Assembly (NCBI GenBank): GCA_023653785.1
Contig: JAMKCH010014282.1
Span: 1 to 64,000, forward strand
Source of the DNA: Ophioderma brevispina
Lineage: Eukaryota; Echinodermata; Ophiuroidea; Amphilepidida; Ophiodermatidae
DNA length: 64,000 nt
Reading direction: 5' to 3'
The notes beneath the pieces are model-generated. The model was not told the DNA's origin, did not search any database, and worked only from the letters and a program-made list of their open reading frames with translations. Positions 47,261-59,745 of this stretch are shown here, in pieces (within the stretch, counting starts at the first letter, position 1; every line of letters begins with the position of its first letter). A program made the translations under genes and the position numbers.

Positions 47261-47879
47261 TAATTTTGTTCTAAAGTTGAATCTGAATCTAAGATTATAC
47301 ATTTTACGTGGACAAGGTCAATGATATTAAAATCTGAACTTTTTAGGCAAGTCAAGCAAATGGCTATAGATCACGAAAAGCTCTTATTTTAACGCATGGT
47401 GGGATGTTCTTATATGAAAAAATATTTAATTTCAAAATATCCAAAATATAAAAACAGTCCACATGGTATATTATAACCATACATTAAACATTGACGTCTA
47501 CGGTAAATACAGAGTGCTAATGACTATTCGATGAATGTTCATGAAAAGCACGTATGGATGTCCTCGGTTCAATTGACATTTACCAATGTTACTGAAAGTG
47601 AAAGAAAGAAAAAGTGTTAAATAATTCAAGAAATTTCAGATTTTAAAAATAGAATATTTTATAAATGGTTAAATTTCACATCTAGAATACGAAAGTTCAA
47701 TAGGGTATGTTTGTACATTGGATAAATATCAGACGGGCAGAAACACTTATAATAACATCGATACTATTTAGCACAAGGTGGTGTGCTCCAAAATATAACT
47801 CCTTTTGCGCATGATATTAACTCGAATTTGTACGTATTAAAGAGAAAATTGTCAAGTTGTAATGTATGAAACAATTTTT

Positions 47880-48510
47880 AAAAGTGAACATAATAGTATT
47901 ACACTGTTACGGTAAACACATGGATGCCAAGGCCAGAAATACCCTTTAAAACAACAAAATAATCCTTATGCACAAATGATCTGAAAAAAAAACACAAAGA
48001 ATGTTATTTTCTTTTTGTGATTAAAACGATTTATTCAAGAATTTGGAATGTCCAAAACATTTATGGTAATAACAATCAATACACAGGAATATCCTTACTT
48101 AAGTTAGGAGTGTTCACTCTGTTGGGGTGACTAAAGTTCAGAATTTCGTTGCAGTTCAACGATGGTATGTCTTCATGATTGTGAAGATTTCAAAATGGTG
48201 TCTTGCTCACTTAATGTTGTACGATAACAAATCCATGGGAACCTTTTTCAGTAACTGGACTCCGTTTTCGGAGCATTCTCGAAGCTAACGTTGTCCAGTA
48301 GTTCAAGACGACGGGGTTCTATAGGTCTCTCGACGACGCAAAACATTAGAAGTATAACGTACAGTCCGGGATGCCAAATATTTCCACAAAATCCGTCTGT
48401 CGCGAATGTCTACTTTCGGACCACGAAAAGGGACCCTTTTGATCCACGAAACTGAAGCTCTTTAAGCTTCAACGATGACAGAAGACGGCAGCTTAACTGA
48501 TGTGGTGGCA
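47880..48510. repeat. Diverged direct duplication, copy B
   Basis: Partner of 46170-46800 and spaced about 1.7 kb from it. The minus strand reads PRRLELLDNVSFENAPKTES then SY and stop at the place matching copy A, suggesting duplicated 3' coding and untranslated sequence of an unknown gene. Confidence 0.7.
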
Positions 48511-49002
48511 AAATACTAGATCTAATACTTCCCAGATCTATCGACTCTGGAGATCAAAATTACTGGCGAAAGTTTTTCACAAGCTAATTATATCTAAAAT
48601 ATGCTATAGTCTAACATTGTCCAATTGGATCTCATATTGGTGACATCACTGGAAACTACCTATGTTGCAATCCTCAACTTGCAACATACCTAGGGAATCC
48701 CCAAGGAAAATCCCGAGTTATTAAAGGTAGATATTGCCAGAAATGTCTCTAAGCATAATAAACTAATCACCACCTTCCAAAGTTAGCATTAGGGAATTCC
48801 ATTTTTATCCTGCATCATATTACAAACAAGGTACTTCCCTGTTAGGAATATTTTCTCTTAACTTACATACAGAAATAAAATAATATTTTAATCGCGCAGG
48901 CATATACACACAGATACGCACTCACGTTACCCCACACACCGCCTTCACCCTAACACACACTACTGACACTATACTGTGATAAGTTATATTGACACAACTT
49001 AC

Positions 49003-49050
49003 CTTACGCCGACAAAGATTCATCTTTTCAAACCTCGAAAATGTCCTTGA
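49003..49050 (-). CDS. Candidate small exon of an unidentified minus-strand gene
   Basis: Between the acceptor AATCTATTCACTTGCCAG and the donor GTAAGTT. The open frame reads SRTFSRFEKMNLCRRK, phase 0 at both ends. It is compatible with the exon at 50181-50218, which also leaves in phase 0. No domain is recognised. Confidence 0.35.
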
Positions 49051-50180
49051 CTGGCAAGTGAATAGATTGGGTAGATAAAGATCCACTTTGCTTCAACATC
49101 TTCAGACAGTTCCATATCTTACAGGTTCTGAAATATTTACGTAACACTTCGACTTGTTAAAGAGCATCTTCAGAGATGGAATTAGTCGAACGCTGACGAA
49201 CACTCAAATCAAACGAGGAATAGTTTGAAAATGTGGTGAAGTTTGCGGCTGGTTACAATTACACAAAAATAACGAGTTTGATAAATTTGAATGAAGTGGA
49301 GTCAAGGGAGGCATAAAAACATGTAGAAAATATTAAATTCCCACCCCTCGCCTTTTAATAGATCAAGATCTCCAAAAATGTTGCAAACTATGGTCACTGC
49401 ATCCACTCTTCCTATGGCGCAAGATGATCTGACACTGTCATTAGTGTTGAATAAGAATGTGAATGCAACATTGCAACATATATTAAACGTGTATCGATTA
49501 ATAGTGTTTAAATAATTTAAGAACTGTGATATTTTCATCGCAGACATGCGTAACAACATTGTCGTTTGTAATAACTAATATGCTCATGATTCAACCACCC
49601 TTAGTAATAAATGAGTTAACATCCTATGTCATTTCTTTTGTCGCCTGCAAGTCGATTGCAGCAAATGAGTTATGTTCCGTAGTACTAAACTGGTGTAATT
49701 ATCAAATGTAGATTAGTTAAGCCTTCTTACTTTAATATACCGGTCCCTTACTTGTTTACAAACATTAGTGTCAACTAGCTCATACGGGACAACGTTCGTT
49801 GTTGATCTACAACTTCAATTCTAGAGATCTCGACTTACTTGGTCTCAAGAAATCATGCTTCGAGCCATTACCACTTTAAACATATCCTTTAAATGACAAA
49901 ATATTATAGTCATGAACCGAAATATTCTTCCTGTTCCACTTTCTAAGACGTTTTTTCGTGTTTTTTAAAAGTATAATTATCACTAAGCATGCCAATTAAA
50001 AAAAATATATGTGATGTATCACTTCTATGTAAATCGTAAGATTGCCAACACTAACATTCACATTTCTTTTACATTCATGTTTTATTTTAAGCTTGTATGT
50101 ATTATAAATGTTAATGATTAACATAGAAAAAATCTGACCTATCCCCATAAAAGTATTATGAAAATAATAGAAAATCTTAC

Positions 50181-50218
50181 CTGACCTTCGTGACCGATAT
50201 CATTTAAGAATTTATGGA
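50181..50218 (-). CDS. Candidate small exon upstream of 49003-49050
   Basis: Between GACCCTTGCAG and GTAAGATT. Only one frame is open; it reads HKFLNDIGHEGQ and leaves in phase 0. The joined peptide HEGQSRTFSRFEK is continuous. The gene is unidentified and the duplicated block at 46-48.5 kb lies downstream on the same strand. Confidence 0.3.
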
Positions 50219-50581
50219 CTGCAAGGGTCGATGTTCAGAAGATTTACACGCTAAACCCATGGTTAGTCTAAGGAAGACTTTTGGTTGCTTAGCCCGGGCA
50301 TCTACTGAAGCACGAGTCTCCATGTGCAGCCTGGATTTTTGAAAAGCATTTTAACGAAGGTTTCGTAGTCTTGCGGCTTAAGCACTGAGTTGCCGCGGCT
50401 TTTACATAACCCTGCTTATTGGATGGATATTGGGTTTGTGTTATATAAGCTATTGTCCGGTATTGGTTCCCATAGTAAGGTTGCCATCTCGTTTTATTTT
50501 CAGTTAATCGACAGAGTAAGCAAGCTTATAGTGCTTTTAGGCTCAAATAAACACCGGTGAAGTTCAACGAAAGGTATCTAC

Positions 50582-50703
50582 TAGCGATGTTGCGGCTCCC
50601 GTCGTACGGTACTCATAAAATGGGCTTCTTTTCAAGTTAGCTGCTGCGCCTCAAAAGAAGCCTATTGTATGAGTACCGTACGACGGGAGCCGCAACATCG
50701 CTA
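50582..50703. repeat. 122-base near-perfect hairpin
   Basis: Arms 50582-50632 and 50653-50703 match at about 49 of 51 positions; the left arm begins TAGCGATGTTGCGGCTCCCG. The loop is 20 bases. It ends in TAG / CTA, compatible with a TA target. It is more GC-rich than its surroundings. Confidence 0.95.
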
Positions 50704-50829
50704 CTATAACCCCCTGTCCAATCAAAAGAATTTGTTACAGGCTCTCCTCTAAAGTCGTTCACCTGTTGAAAACTTGTTCATTCATAATAATTATGTTGAA
50801 ATATAATACATTGTAGAATGTTAACACTA

Positions 50830-51330
50830 ATTGTTTGTTTATTTATTCTTTCTTTATCCTGGCTCAGAATTCTGAGAAAAAAATATGCACCCCTCTCATC
50901 ACCCTCTGTTCTTTCATTCTTCTTGCGTATGTCAGTGAACCAAGGCATTAAATTACAAACTCTTGTGAATTAGCCATTCATTGGGTGGTGTCTTCAACCT
51001 CCATCACACCTGAGTTATTGGCTTGTGAAGGGGACAGGCTGTGATAGTGTGGTCAGCTGAACATCTGGCATACGCAAGAGGTTCAGATTTGTCCACGCAC
51101 ATGCCTGGGTTTGTCAAAGTCTGAGCAGTTGCCTGACGGATCACTGATGAAGTGCCGCAGTAATGAGGATGACCCAAGCCACTGGTCTCTCCAACTTGGC
51201 TGTCCTCCAATCTTTTATGGACTGGTTTGGCTTCAAAGCCTTCAGCACTCTGGGCATGCTGGGCGGCTGTCTGGGGGCAACCTCGTTTTGTATACCGTCT
51301 CTGGTTCAGAACCAAATAATACATGATTGT
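50830..51330 (-). repeat. Possible SINE-like or old retroelement sequence
   Basis: The minus strand ends with a GAATAAATAAACAAAC tail and its body is distinctly more GC-rich than the flanks. The longest frame (118 codons, minus) shows no known motif. The assignment rests on the tail and composition only. Confidence 0.3.
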
Positions 51331-51334
51331 ATTA

Positions 51335-51723
51335 TACAGAGTGTCCCAAAATAAATGCAATCCTCGCAGTTGGTGCTATAATTTCAAAATTACTGAAAAT
51401 TATTCAAATTTCATAACAGATTATGAATGCCGAACGAGTTTCGTATATCCTGTGCAATTTTTGTCTGATACGGTTCACTAGTTTTCAAAACAAAGGCTAT
51501 TATGTAACCCGCTGTCAAATTACCGCATTCCAAGTTTGCCTTAGATCGTTAAAGCGGGTTCACCTTGAAAAGTTGAATGAAATGTCTTTTAACTACACTG
51601 GTACTAATCCTGCCTTTTGTTTTTAAAAATAAATTACTATAATATATGTCGTTATTGTTTCTCAGTAATTTTGAAATTATAGCACCAACTGCGAGGATTG
51701 CATTTATTTTGGGACACTCTGTA
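51335..51723. mobile_element. MITE, mariner/Tc1-style, with perfect 62-base inverted termini
   Basis: Both ends read TACAGAGTGTCCCAAAATAA inward, and the inverted match continues to about 62 bases without a mismatch. The outermost TA can be the target duplication. The core has no transposase. Confidence 0.92.
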
Positions 51724-51899
51724 TATATGGCTTATTACAATGAAAAGAACATAATTCAACACAAAATTTAAAACGATATTTAAGAATGACAAATGAATGA
51801 AATACTTACTATGAAAGTATGACCATATTTATTTGGGAACCAATACTTATGTTTATAATATAAGTAACAATATTTTAGGATTTTAACCCTCGTCCAACC

Positions 51900-52440
51900 A
51901 ACATGACCAAGGGTTTTTCTACTACGTTCACGACCAAGGGGGGGGGGGGGGGGGGGGGGGGTGGAGTGGTTACCATCCCCCTGATTTTTTCGTAATTAAG
52001 GGACAAACATCATCTTGTTTGGTATCAGCGTGTAGCTACATATGTCCTTTCTTCAAATAAAGTACAAAAATACGTTTTAACAATATGACGTCATAGTGAC
52101 GTCATAACTGAGAGCTTATTTATAACGTTATTTGGTAAGGAAATCTTCAAAATCAAAGTATTTTCGACCATTTTCGCCATTCATGCAAGCAAAATTGGTA
52201 TTTATTTGGCAATGATGGGTGCCAAAGTAAGCATACACATGTTATTACTCTAAAATAAGAAATAAAACCACAAATGTTGTCAGTATTTGCTTAGAGTAGC
52301 ATCATACGTAACAAAAGTACCATTTTTTGGCATTTTACACCCGACGTCCCTGAAGGTGGTATCTCCAAAGGATGAACTTACAATTACATAAAAAACTTAG
52401 ATCCATATATTCGTTTGGTTTGTTGCGACAGGGAATCATC
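51900..52440. repeat. Dispersed repeat with TGACGTCA palindromes, copy 1
   Basis: Shares AATATGACGTCATxGTGACG, ACTCTAAAATAAGAA, GTAGCATCAT and AGGATGAACTTACA in order with 58290-58640. A run of 24 G lies near the left end (51938-51961). Confidence 0.75.
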
Positions 52441-52963
52441 CGTTAGGGATTTAAAACAAGGGTTAAAGATTGAAAAACCCCTCCCATAACCCCTTTGAAG
52501 TCCACAAAGTAAAAAATCGAAAAACGCTGGTTGAAATGCTTTTATCGGTAAGGTCGAGCTCTTAGATCGGTGATACCGGTTTTAAATTTTTTTAAATAAA
52601 ATTGTTAATTCGAAATAATTTTGCTCTCAGGGAGTTTTAGTGCATTCAAGACAAATCCGTAGGCAATTTCATATCGATACAAATTAAGGGCGTGCCATAA
52701 TGTGATATTATTGCTTAATTCTCTACAAGAATTGGGACTATGAGTCCAGATTTCATAGAAGTGATAACAAGAGTCAATAATAGCAATCGAATTCTAGAAG
52801 TAAGGCGGGTCTCAAAATCATTTCAATGAAATACGGCATTTTTTACAAACTGATAAAAATTTAGCAACGTAATGTAGGACGTGTGGGTCGGGTTATGTTC
52901 TTAAGGGATCTTTTCATAAAAATATTATGATACCATTTTCATAATGTTATAGCCGTAAAGGGA

Positions 52964-53165
52964 TAATAATAATAATAATAAAATAATAATAATTAATAAT
53001 CATCATCATCATCATCATAATCATCATAATCATCATTAATCATCATCTATTCATCAAGAATAAGGCTATCATTTCTTCATCATCATCATCATCATCATTC
53101 TCATCATCATTCACACCAACATCACCACCACCACCACAGCACCACCACCCCACACCACCACACCA
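52964..53165. repeat. Compound trinucleotide microsatellite
   Basis: AAT repeats pass into ATC repeats and then CAC repeats, with interruptions. This region generates artificial Asp, Val and Trp/Gly-rich open frames on the minus strand. Confidence 0.95.
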
Positions 53166-55690
53166 CCATACATACCACCACCCCACCAAAAATGAGATCT
53201 GTCTGCGAGTCTGTCGGTATGGGTTTTTCGTTGTTTTGACATATGGAGCTGATATGGCATGAAGGTAGGGGAGGACAGTCTGACCTTTGTTTGCACGGTG
53301 TGTAGTGACCAAAGGTCAAAGGTCATCTGGAGGTCAATTTGCAGTAGAAGAAATGACTCAGTGACCACAAATTTGGTCAAAAGAACCGCATTCCGATCTG
53401 AAGTAAAGAACAAATCTGAGGTAAAAAAAAAAATCACCAAAGGGGCTCAAAGGTCACATCCCAGTTGGACATGCCATTATATAATAAGTATGATAATAAT
53501 ATAATGTTAATTAACTTGTGATGATAAGCCTGCAAATAGGTTATTTCCTTTGACACAACCAAATATGTGTATCCCAAATATCTACTTCTTGACTTTGGGG
53601 TTAAAATTATGGGAGATCTGAACTTTTTAATTTTCATTTTGGAGTTTTGGTTCAGGAAAAATTCATGGAAGTATAGGCCTAAAATTTGTTCTTTTCCACA
53701 TTTCTATTTAAATCGCAAAAAATGTAAAACAAGGAAAATTTCAAACGGATATACAATTATTGCAAGATAGGCGTGCTTGTCGATTGTCATTGTGACCGAT
53801 TTTTTTTGTTCAAAAAGAAGTTCTGCGCGTTCCCCTGCAATAGGCTTGCAATGGCAAATCGGAGACAATGCCAAATGCGACGAAAACTCTGTTGAACCTT
53901 AAGTTTATTTGAAAAATTTCGTTCGAAAGTAAAAATCGCCGATTTGTACTTCTTTTCCTTTCAGCGACACAGATATGTTCACAAGAAACAATTTAAAAAA
54001 AAATTATTAACTCAAAAATCAAAAAAGAAAAAAATACAACATTTAATTAAAAAACAAGTCTTTATTTTAGTCCTTTCATTTCGAACGTGGATGCATTAAA
54101 GAAGCGTGCGTGCTACTTACGGCAAATAGGCTGTGAATTGGCATCGTGGGGGACTGTAAAACAGTCACGTCACTTAAAGAAGATTACCCTAATTTCTGCA
54201 ATTTTGCCACCCCCTGTTTTAGCATTATCACAGTGAAGAGAAACGGAGCATATTGATGAAAAACAGAGATAATAACCGCTTTAAAGCAATAACGGCACAT
54301 TCATTTTTTGAAAAGAAACGCTTCGTATTTCCAAAAAAAATTGAGATTTTTGAACAGTGCATTGGTAATGGTAGTAACATATAGCTTGAATGGTAGTAGA
54401 GCTCAAACTTATGTATCACAAAAAGAAGGAATTTGTAATTAGGATAATTAAGATCGGATTACCCGATAGAAATTCAGTGGCTGCTGGAACAGTCCTTCCA
54501 ATATGAAGTGCAGGAAATAGGCCCATATATACGTGTGTACGCTCATCCATAATTGTTTTCAGTTGGTTCGAAAGGTAAAGTTAGTTCTTTTTGTTTGTTT
54601 TGAGGCGTGGCACTATTCACAATGGACGGACAGAATTTGGCAGTTTCCCAGCTCCGCCGTTTTATTAAATTACAAATCGGAGGATACCAAAAGAACCATA
54701 TTTGATGCTGTTTAAATATTCTTTCAAAAACATCGGATTACAAATGTTGAATTAAATTAACAGAATATTTTTTTCTTAAATTTAAATTTAAGTGTAACCG
54801 TGTTAGGACAAATTTTATTGAGTAATTACTATACAGATAAGTTATCACTAATCATGTATTTGAGTTGAGGCAGTCAAAACGTTTGGAATCAGATTACTAT
54901 AGCTTTAGTGCACTCGTTTATATTTAGTAATTATGCAGGTGAAAGTTAGGACGATTATTCTACTCGATTCGCGTTGATAGTTCGTCCCCCTGGAGTTTTG
55001 GACCTACTTCCAATAAGTCGGAGGGGCTCTACCGGGAAAATGTAAGAATTCAAATGCACGTGCCACACAGGATTATCTTGGAGAACACTTCCGTCATTTA
55101 ACGCACTCACCTGCCACTTCTTAAATACCAATTTCATTCATTATGGAAACGAACTATAGGTGTATTTAAGGCCTTTTATTATCATTGCCTCACAATAACA
55201 TTGATTAAACAGAAGTCCCTGCGCCCAATTGAATTTTACGCTCCGCAAGAAAAGAATGTACGGGGTCACATATCAATGAATCGAGCATAATCAAGCTGCT
55301 GGAACTCAAGTTAGAGTGAGTGGTGCAAGTAGTCAAACTGGACCACCATCTGTTTAAGCTTACGCTCAACTCAATTATAAGCGATTTACATAGAAGTAAT
55401 ACTCTAAGTTATCAAACCGATTTTTTTTAGTAGATGCAGCAAATAGTTTAGTTGAAACAGTCGTGTTTCTGACATTTTGAGTAAAGCAACTTTCACATTA
55501 GTCAGTCTTGGGGATTAATATTAAACTTGTCCTTCTGGATATTGATGTCTATTTTACCCTCTTACATATTTTTCCTGTAGACTTGTGTGGTTACTTTTCA
55601 TGAGTAGAGTATGAGTACTGACAATGCACATGAGTACGAGTAGGTGTACAGCACAATTTTAAATCACGAGTACGAGTATGAGATAAAGAA
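53166..55690. other. No confident gene
   Basis: A minus-strand open frame at 54955-55137 reads like protein (DNPVWHVHLNSYIFPVEPL) and has a GTGAGT donor-like site near 55104, but no domain is recognised. Confidence 0.35.
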
Positions 55691-57200
55691 ATTGCTTCCA
55701 GGCTAATACCAAAAAAGAAGAGAGATAAGAAACTCCTTTCAAGTGAAGATTAGAAGAGTTAGTGCTGCAAGATCACAACCTCCAAAGAGGCATCTGAACC
55801 TAAACAACTCACAAAACAATCCAGAAACCAGAGATGACTGAAAAGAGCCAAAGACTGAGATTGACATGGCTTATTAAACAGCTAACCAAGGAATACTTGA
55901 TAGACCAATCCAGAATCGATTTGTTTGTAGAAAAGTAAAGGTGAAATATTACACTCCCTGGAAAGCAATAAAACAACGAATGGAAGGAAACAAGTGAACA
56001 TGAAAGGAGAAGGGAAAGCAAAAACACAACAAAGGAAAGCTCGACAAACTGGTATACCCACATTAAAAAATCTCCTTGTGGTACCCTTCCACAGTATCCC
56101 TGGAAAAGATGAAGATATACAAACAAGTGTATTGTGAACGACCAATCCGTATAGATAATGATTGTTTGATGTGATGAACTTCAGACAGCCACCAACCAAC
56201 TTACATGGCAAAAGCTGTGGGAGGATGGAATACCTGCTGAAGTTGTCAACTGCGCCGGGATCCACGACATTCTCCACTTCTGTAATGAAGTTTTCGATTG
56301 GCAACTGTCGACCAGCAAGAAACAGTGGAATCAGACCAACATAATTCCATTCCCAATTCAGGGACCCTCCCTAAGCAATACGAAACTACCAGAGGCATCA
56401 GTTCTAAACCTCATAGGTCAGCCAAGACATACAATAGAAATGCCTTGTTTAAATCGTTATTTGTGATACATCGACCCATGCACTTTTGAGATATTAATCG
56501 AACGGTTTTCCGTTAAAGGAAGAGAAACAGTAGGACAAATTTTGGCCTCGACGCATGTTGTAAGGAATCAAGGACCCGTAACTCTTCCTGTAGTACTAAC
56601 CTTTGTTGATTCGCAAAGATTTGGATAGCCATACACCAGGGGGAAGATGTGCAAAATCTTGACGGACTTGGAATTCCCACTACGTAACGATAGTTGCAGC
56701 TGTTAGGCTTATGTATCGCCAGCACCTTTGCTAAGATTAGCTCAACCTTGGATCCACAGAAGAATTTGAAAATACAGGGCAGGTGTTCTTCAAGGAGATA
56801 CCCCTCGTCCTTTCCATCTCCATCGTAGTTATCTACTGCCTCAGTCAGCCTTCTTCCGGACACCGACCAGGGAAACTTGGATTATCATCAAACCAAGGAA
56901 ATCCAGGAGAATTGAAAAGCAGACCATCACAGATCTTGGCTTTGTGATGACCGGGCCCTTCTTTCAGATTATTAACGACAGGACAAGACTTCAACTTGCC
57001 CACTAGAGACAGAATGGTGGAGAAGGTTGGCGACTTAAAATCAATGCCAAAGACACACAAATACATGTCCTTTCAAAAACGACCATAATACCACTTAAAA
57101 CCATGAATAATAGCATTCTGCAGCCAGTCAATGATTCAAATACCTGGGTGCTGGAGGGATACTGGATTGCAACAACCTAGGGCACGAAATCTATGTGCCG
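55690..57200 (+). pseudogene. Degenerate LINE reverse transcriptase
   Basis: Translated in shifting frames, the plus strand gives DGIPAEVVNCAGIHDILHFC, QWNQTNIIPFPIQ, TRGISS with AKTYNRN, GRETVGQILA, LPVVLTFVDS, RGKMCKIL, AGVLQGDTPRPF, CDDRALLSD, LKINAKDTQ and KYLGAW, in the order of reverse transcriptase motifs 2 to 7 of non-LTR retrotransposons. The usual FADD active site has become LCDDRAL and VLQGD is preserved. Many stops and frameshifts show it is inactive. The region before 56160 is probably the linker from the endonuclease domain but is too decayed to read. Confidence 0.85.
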
Positions 57201-58289
57201 AAAGGGACAAACATGGCAAGCTGTCATTTCTTCGTTGGAATTTTTTTACTTTGATTTTTTTTTTGCGTCGCTGGGACGATAAAAAAAAATGGAAGTGAAA
57301 AATAAAATTTTGCTATATTAAATGGCTGGGGGGATACAAATGCCGGGAACCAGCCACGGGAGGAGAGGTATGCCCCGGAGTTTGTTCTGCATTTTTAGGA
57401 TTTTGCCTTGTGGCATGCCTCCTACTGTCGCAGTAGAATACCCACACAAATTGGCCGATTAAGTTTCACTGTAGGAAGTGAGGCTACCTGGAAGAAGATC
57501 AAGACACTACACAGCAATCGAAATGTCTTGGTCGCCCTGGCGAACAATGCACAGACAAGAACCTTGCGGAAAGGGAAGCAGCCCTACGTTGTAGCTGTAA
57601 GCCTACAAATCTCTCTGGCTGGATCATATTTTTCGGAGATGCACTGTTGGTTGGGACACGACGAAAAAAAAAAAACTCCACACAAAATTAGACTAAAATT
57701 TGTCTTTGCTCTTGTTGTGGAAAAAGGAAACGGGGGGCTTGGCACCCCAATAATTTGATTGCGGGGGGGGGGGCTCGAATACTCTTGAAACCCCCCAATA
57801 ATTTTAACACTTTTTAAACAAAAACATTCAAATTCCAAAGCGTTCCCCCTCCAGCATCCCTCTTTGTTCAGCGCTCCGCCCTTCGCGAAGGCCTAGCGGG
57901 CCCCAATCCTGAAAATTTTCCTAAGCCAATTTGTTCATCACAGAAAAGTAAAGATTTTTGTGAATGTCTTGTTTAGCCACCCGTGACGTCATTGTCCACT
58001 AATCTCAATGAAAAAAAGCAGGCCGAAAAAAGAAAATGGATGTATGCATGTGGCCAGGTAGTGTCGGTAATGCAACAGTATCAGTACACTGGATCAATAA
58101 ACAGGTGGGAAGAAGCCACCACGGGCCCATGCCCAGGCTAATGCCTAACATTGTTATACCATTGTCCCCCTTTCTTTTTTTTATATTAGAAAACAACCGA
58201 TTTCAAGGATGCCAATTCCTGCTTTTCCCAGAAAAAACACTTTATTTCAAATTCAACAAGGGACGCTAAAAAATGGAATAATTGAGTAA
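57201..58289. other. No confident gene
   Basis: Homopolymer-rich. A plus-strand frame at 57408-57758 contains GSEATWKKIKTLHSNRNVLV but has no recognised domain. G-runs occur near 57763 and A-runs near 57664. Confidence 0.35.
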
Positions 58290-58640
58290 TTAATACGTAT
58301 AATATACAAAAATATACGTTTAATATGACGTCATCGTGACGTCATAACTGTGAGTTTAAATAATAGAAATTACATACACAATACTCTAAAAAATAAGAAT
58401 TGATAGTAAATATTGTCAGTATTGCTGATAGTAGCATCATTAATTAACGTAAGTACCCATTTTTGGCCATTGTACCAAGGTTTAAGCAGGTGGCAAACAC
58501 ACCCCCCCCCCCCACCACACACACACCTTCCGACTTTGACGGAACCTCCCTCATGGTACCGTCAATTTTTTCGCTAAAAATGACCGCAAAAGGATGAACT
58601 TACATATAAATAAAGCCATAGATCATATTCATAGTCGCTG
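58290..58640. repeat. Dispersed repeat with TGACGTCA palindromes, copy 2
   Basis: Related copy of 51900-52440, in the same orientation. It contains TATGACGTCATCGTGACGTC, GTCAGTATTGCTGATAGTAG and a run of C near 58501. Confidence 0.75.
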
Positions 58641-59454
58641 TGTTAGACCTTTTCAATGGGGGTGGGGGGGGATAAGGGTGCCGATGCTTTTCTGACGGGG
58701 GAACTTTGGGTCCGTTCCATAGACCCTGTCCTAACGTCCATTTAATTGGGGGATGACTGGGAGGTGCACTTGGGCAAGGGTTCTGAGATGGGGAGCACTC
58801 GCCCTCCCTGCCACTGCTCCCGTTATACCAAGGTACCACCCGTTCCCTCCCTGTCAATCACTTACTAATGCAACGGGGTATAACATGGGATGTAGGGTCA
58901 ACAATAACAAGTTGTAATTAATACCCGTCTAGAAAAGGAATTTCCCTGTTTTTGGGGAAACGAAAAAATAGGGTTTATGTAGTTGGGGGGGGGGGTAGAA
59001 TGGTAAGAGTGAGCGGGTGTAATCTATGAACCACTCGTTGCACCAGACTAATTGAGAAATTAAGAAGTGAGCTTTTGCAGTAAGCTAGGGGTCCAAATGT
59101 GGCGTTCCAAAGAGGCTTCAAATAAGATTGCCGCTTCCATTTCATCGCCCGAATCCACAAACACACAGCAAATGTTCACATTTTTGTGTGAACCGTCTAA
59201 TCTCTTAGACGAATAATGCGCGAATTTAGTTATGCGACATGCATTAATGCATCAATACGGCCATATCGCATATACCCGGCCAGGGCCATGGCTAAAGCAG
59301 GCAGAACAAAACACCGAACTCAAGTCCACTAACCTCTCAGTCTTGTCTCCCCTACCTCCTTGGCGGTTTCCGTATTTGTAATCCCCAGCCAGTTATATAG
59401 CGAAAATTTGATTTCCCTCACATTTCAATGTTTTTTTCACACACGTACCAACGA

Positions 59455-59745
59455 CGCAAAAAAAAAAAAATGGTGAAAAAAAAAAATCTAAAAAAATTCT
59501 CAAAAAAAAATCAAAAAAAATTAAAAAAAGATTAAAAAAATTTCTAACAAAAAATTTTAAAAAAAATTTAAAAATTTTTTTTTTTAAATTTCTAAACAAA
59601 ATGCTAAAAAAAATCAAAAAAATTCTAAAAAATATTAAAAAAAATTCTAAACAAAGTTCTACACACAAATTCTGAAAAAAAAATTTAGAAAATCGAAAAA
59701 AAAGAAACAATTTTTTTTTCATTTTTTTTCATTATTTTTTTGGCG
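59455..59745. repeat. A-rich low-complexity tract
   Basis: Long AAAAAA and TCTAAAAAAAATT-type runs. The Phe-rich minus-strand frame here is an artefact of this composition. Confidence 0.95.

Noticed and set aside
51004..51360. 118-codon minus-strand frame as a gene
   Set aside because: It has no motif, runs into the terminal repeat of a MITE at its start, and has no splice structure; probably old repeat sequence.
53043..53440. Open frames of 65 to 109 codons on the minus strand
   Set aside because: They arise from the ATC/CAC microsatellite; composition explains them fully.
55809..57066. Several minus-strand open frames of 70 to 140 codons
   Set aside because: They are antisense shadows of the degenerate reverse transcriptase on the plus strand, whose motifs appear in the correct order.
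59393..59722. 109-codon Phe-rich frame on the minus strand
   Set aside because: It is the translation of an A-rich low-complexity tract.
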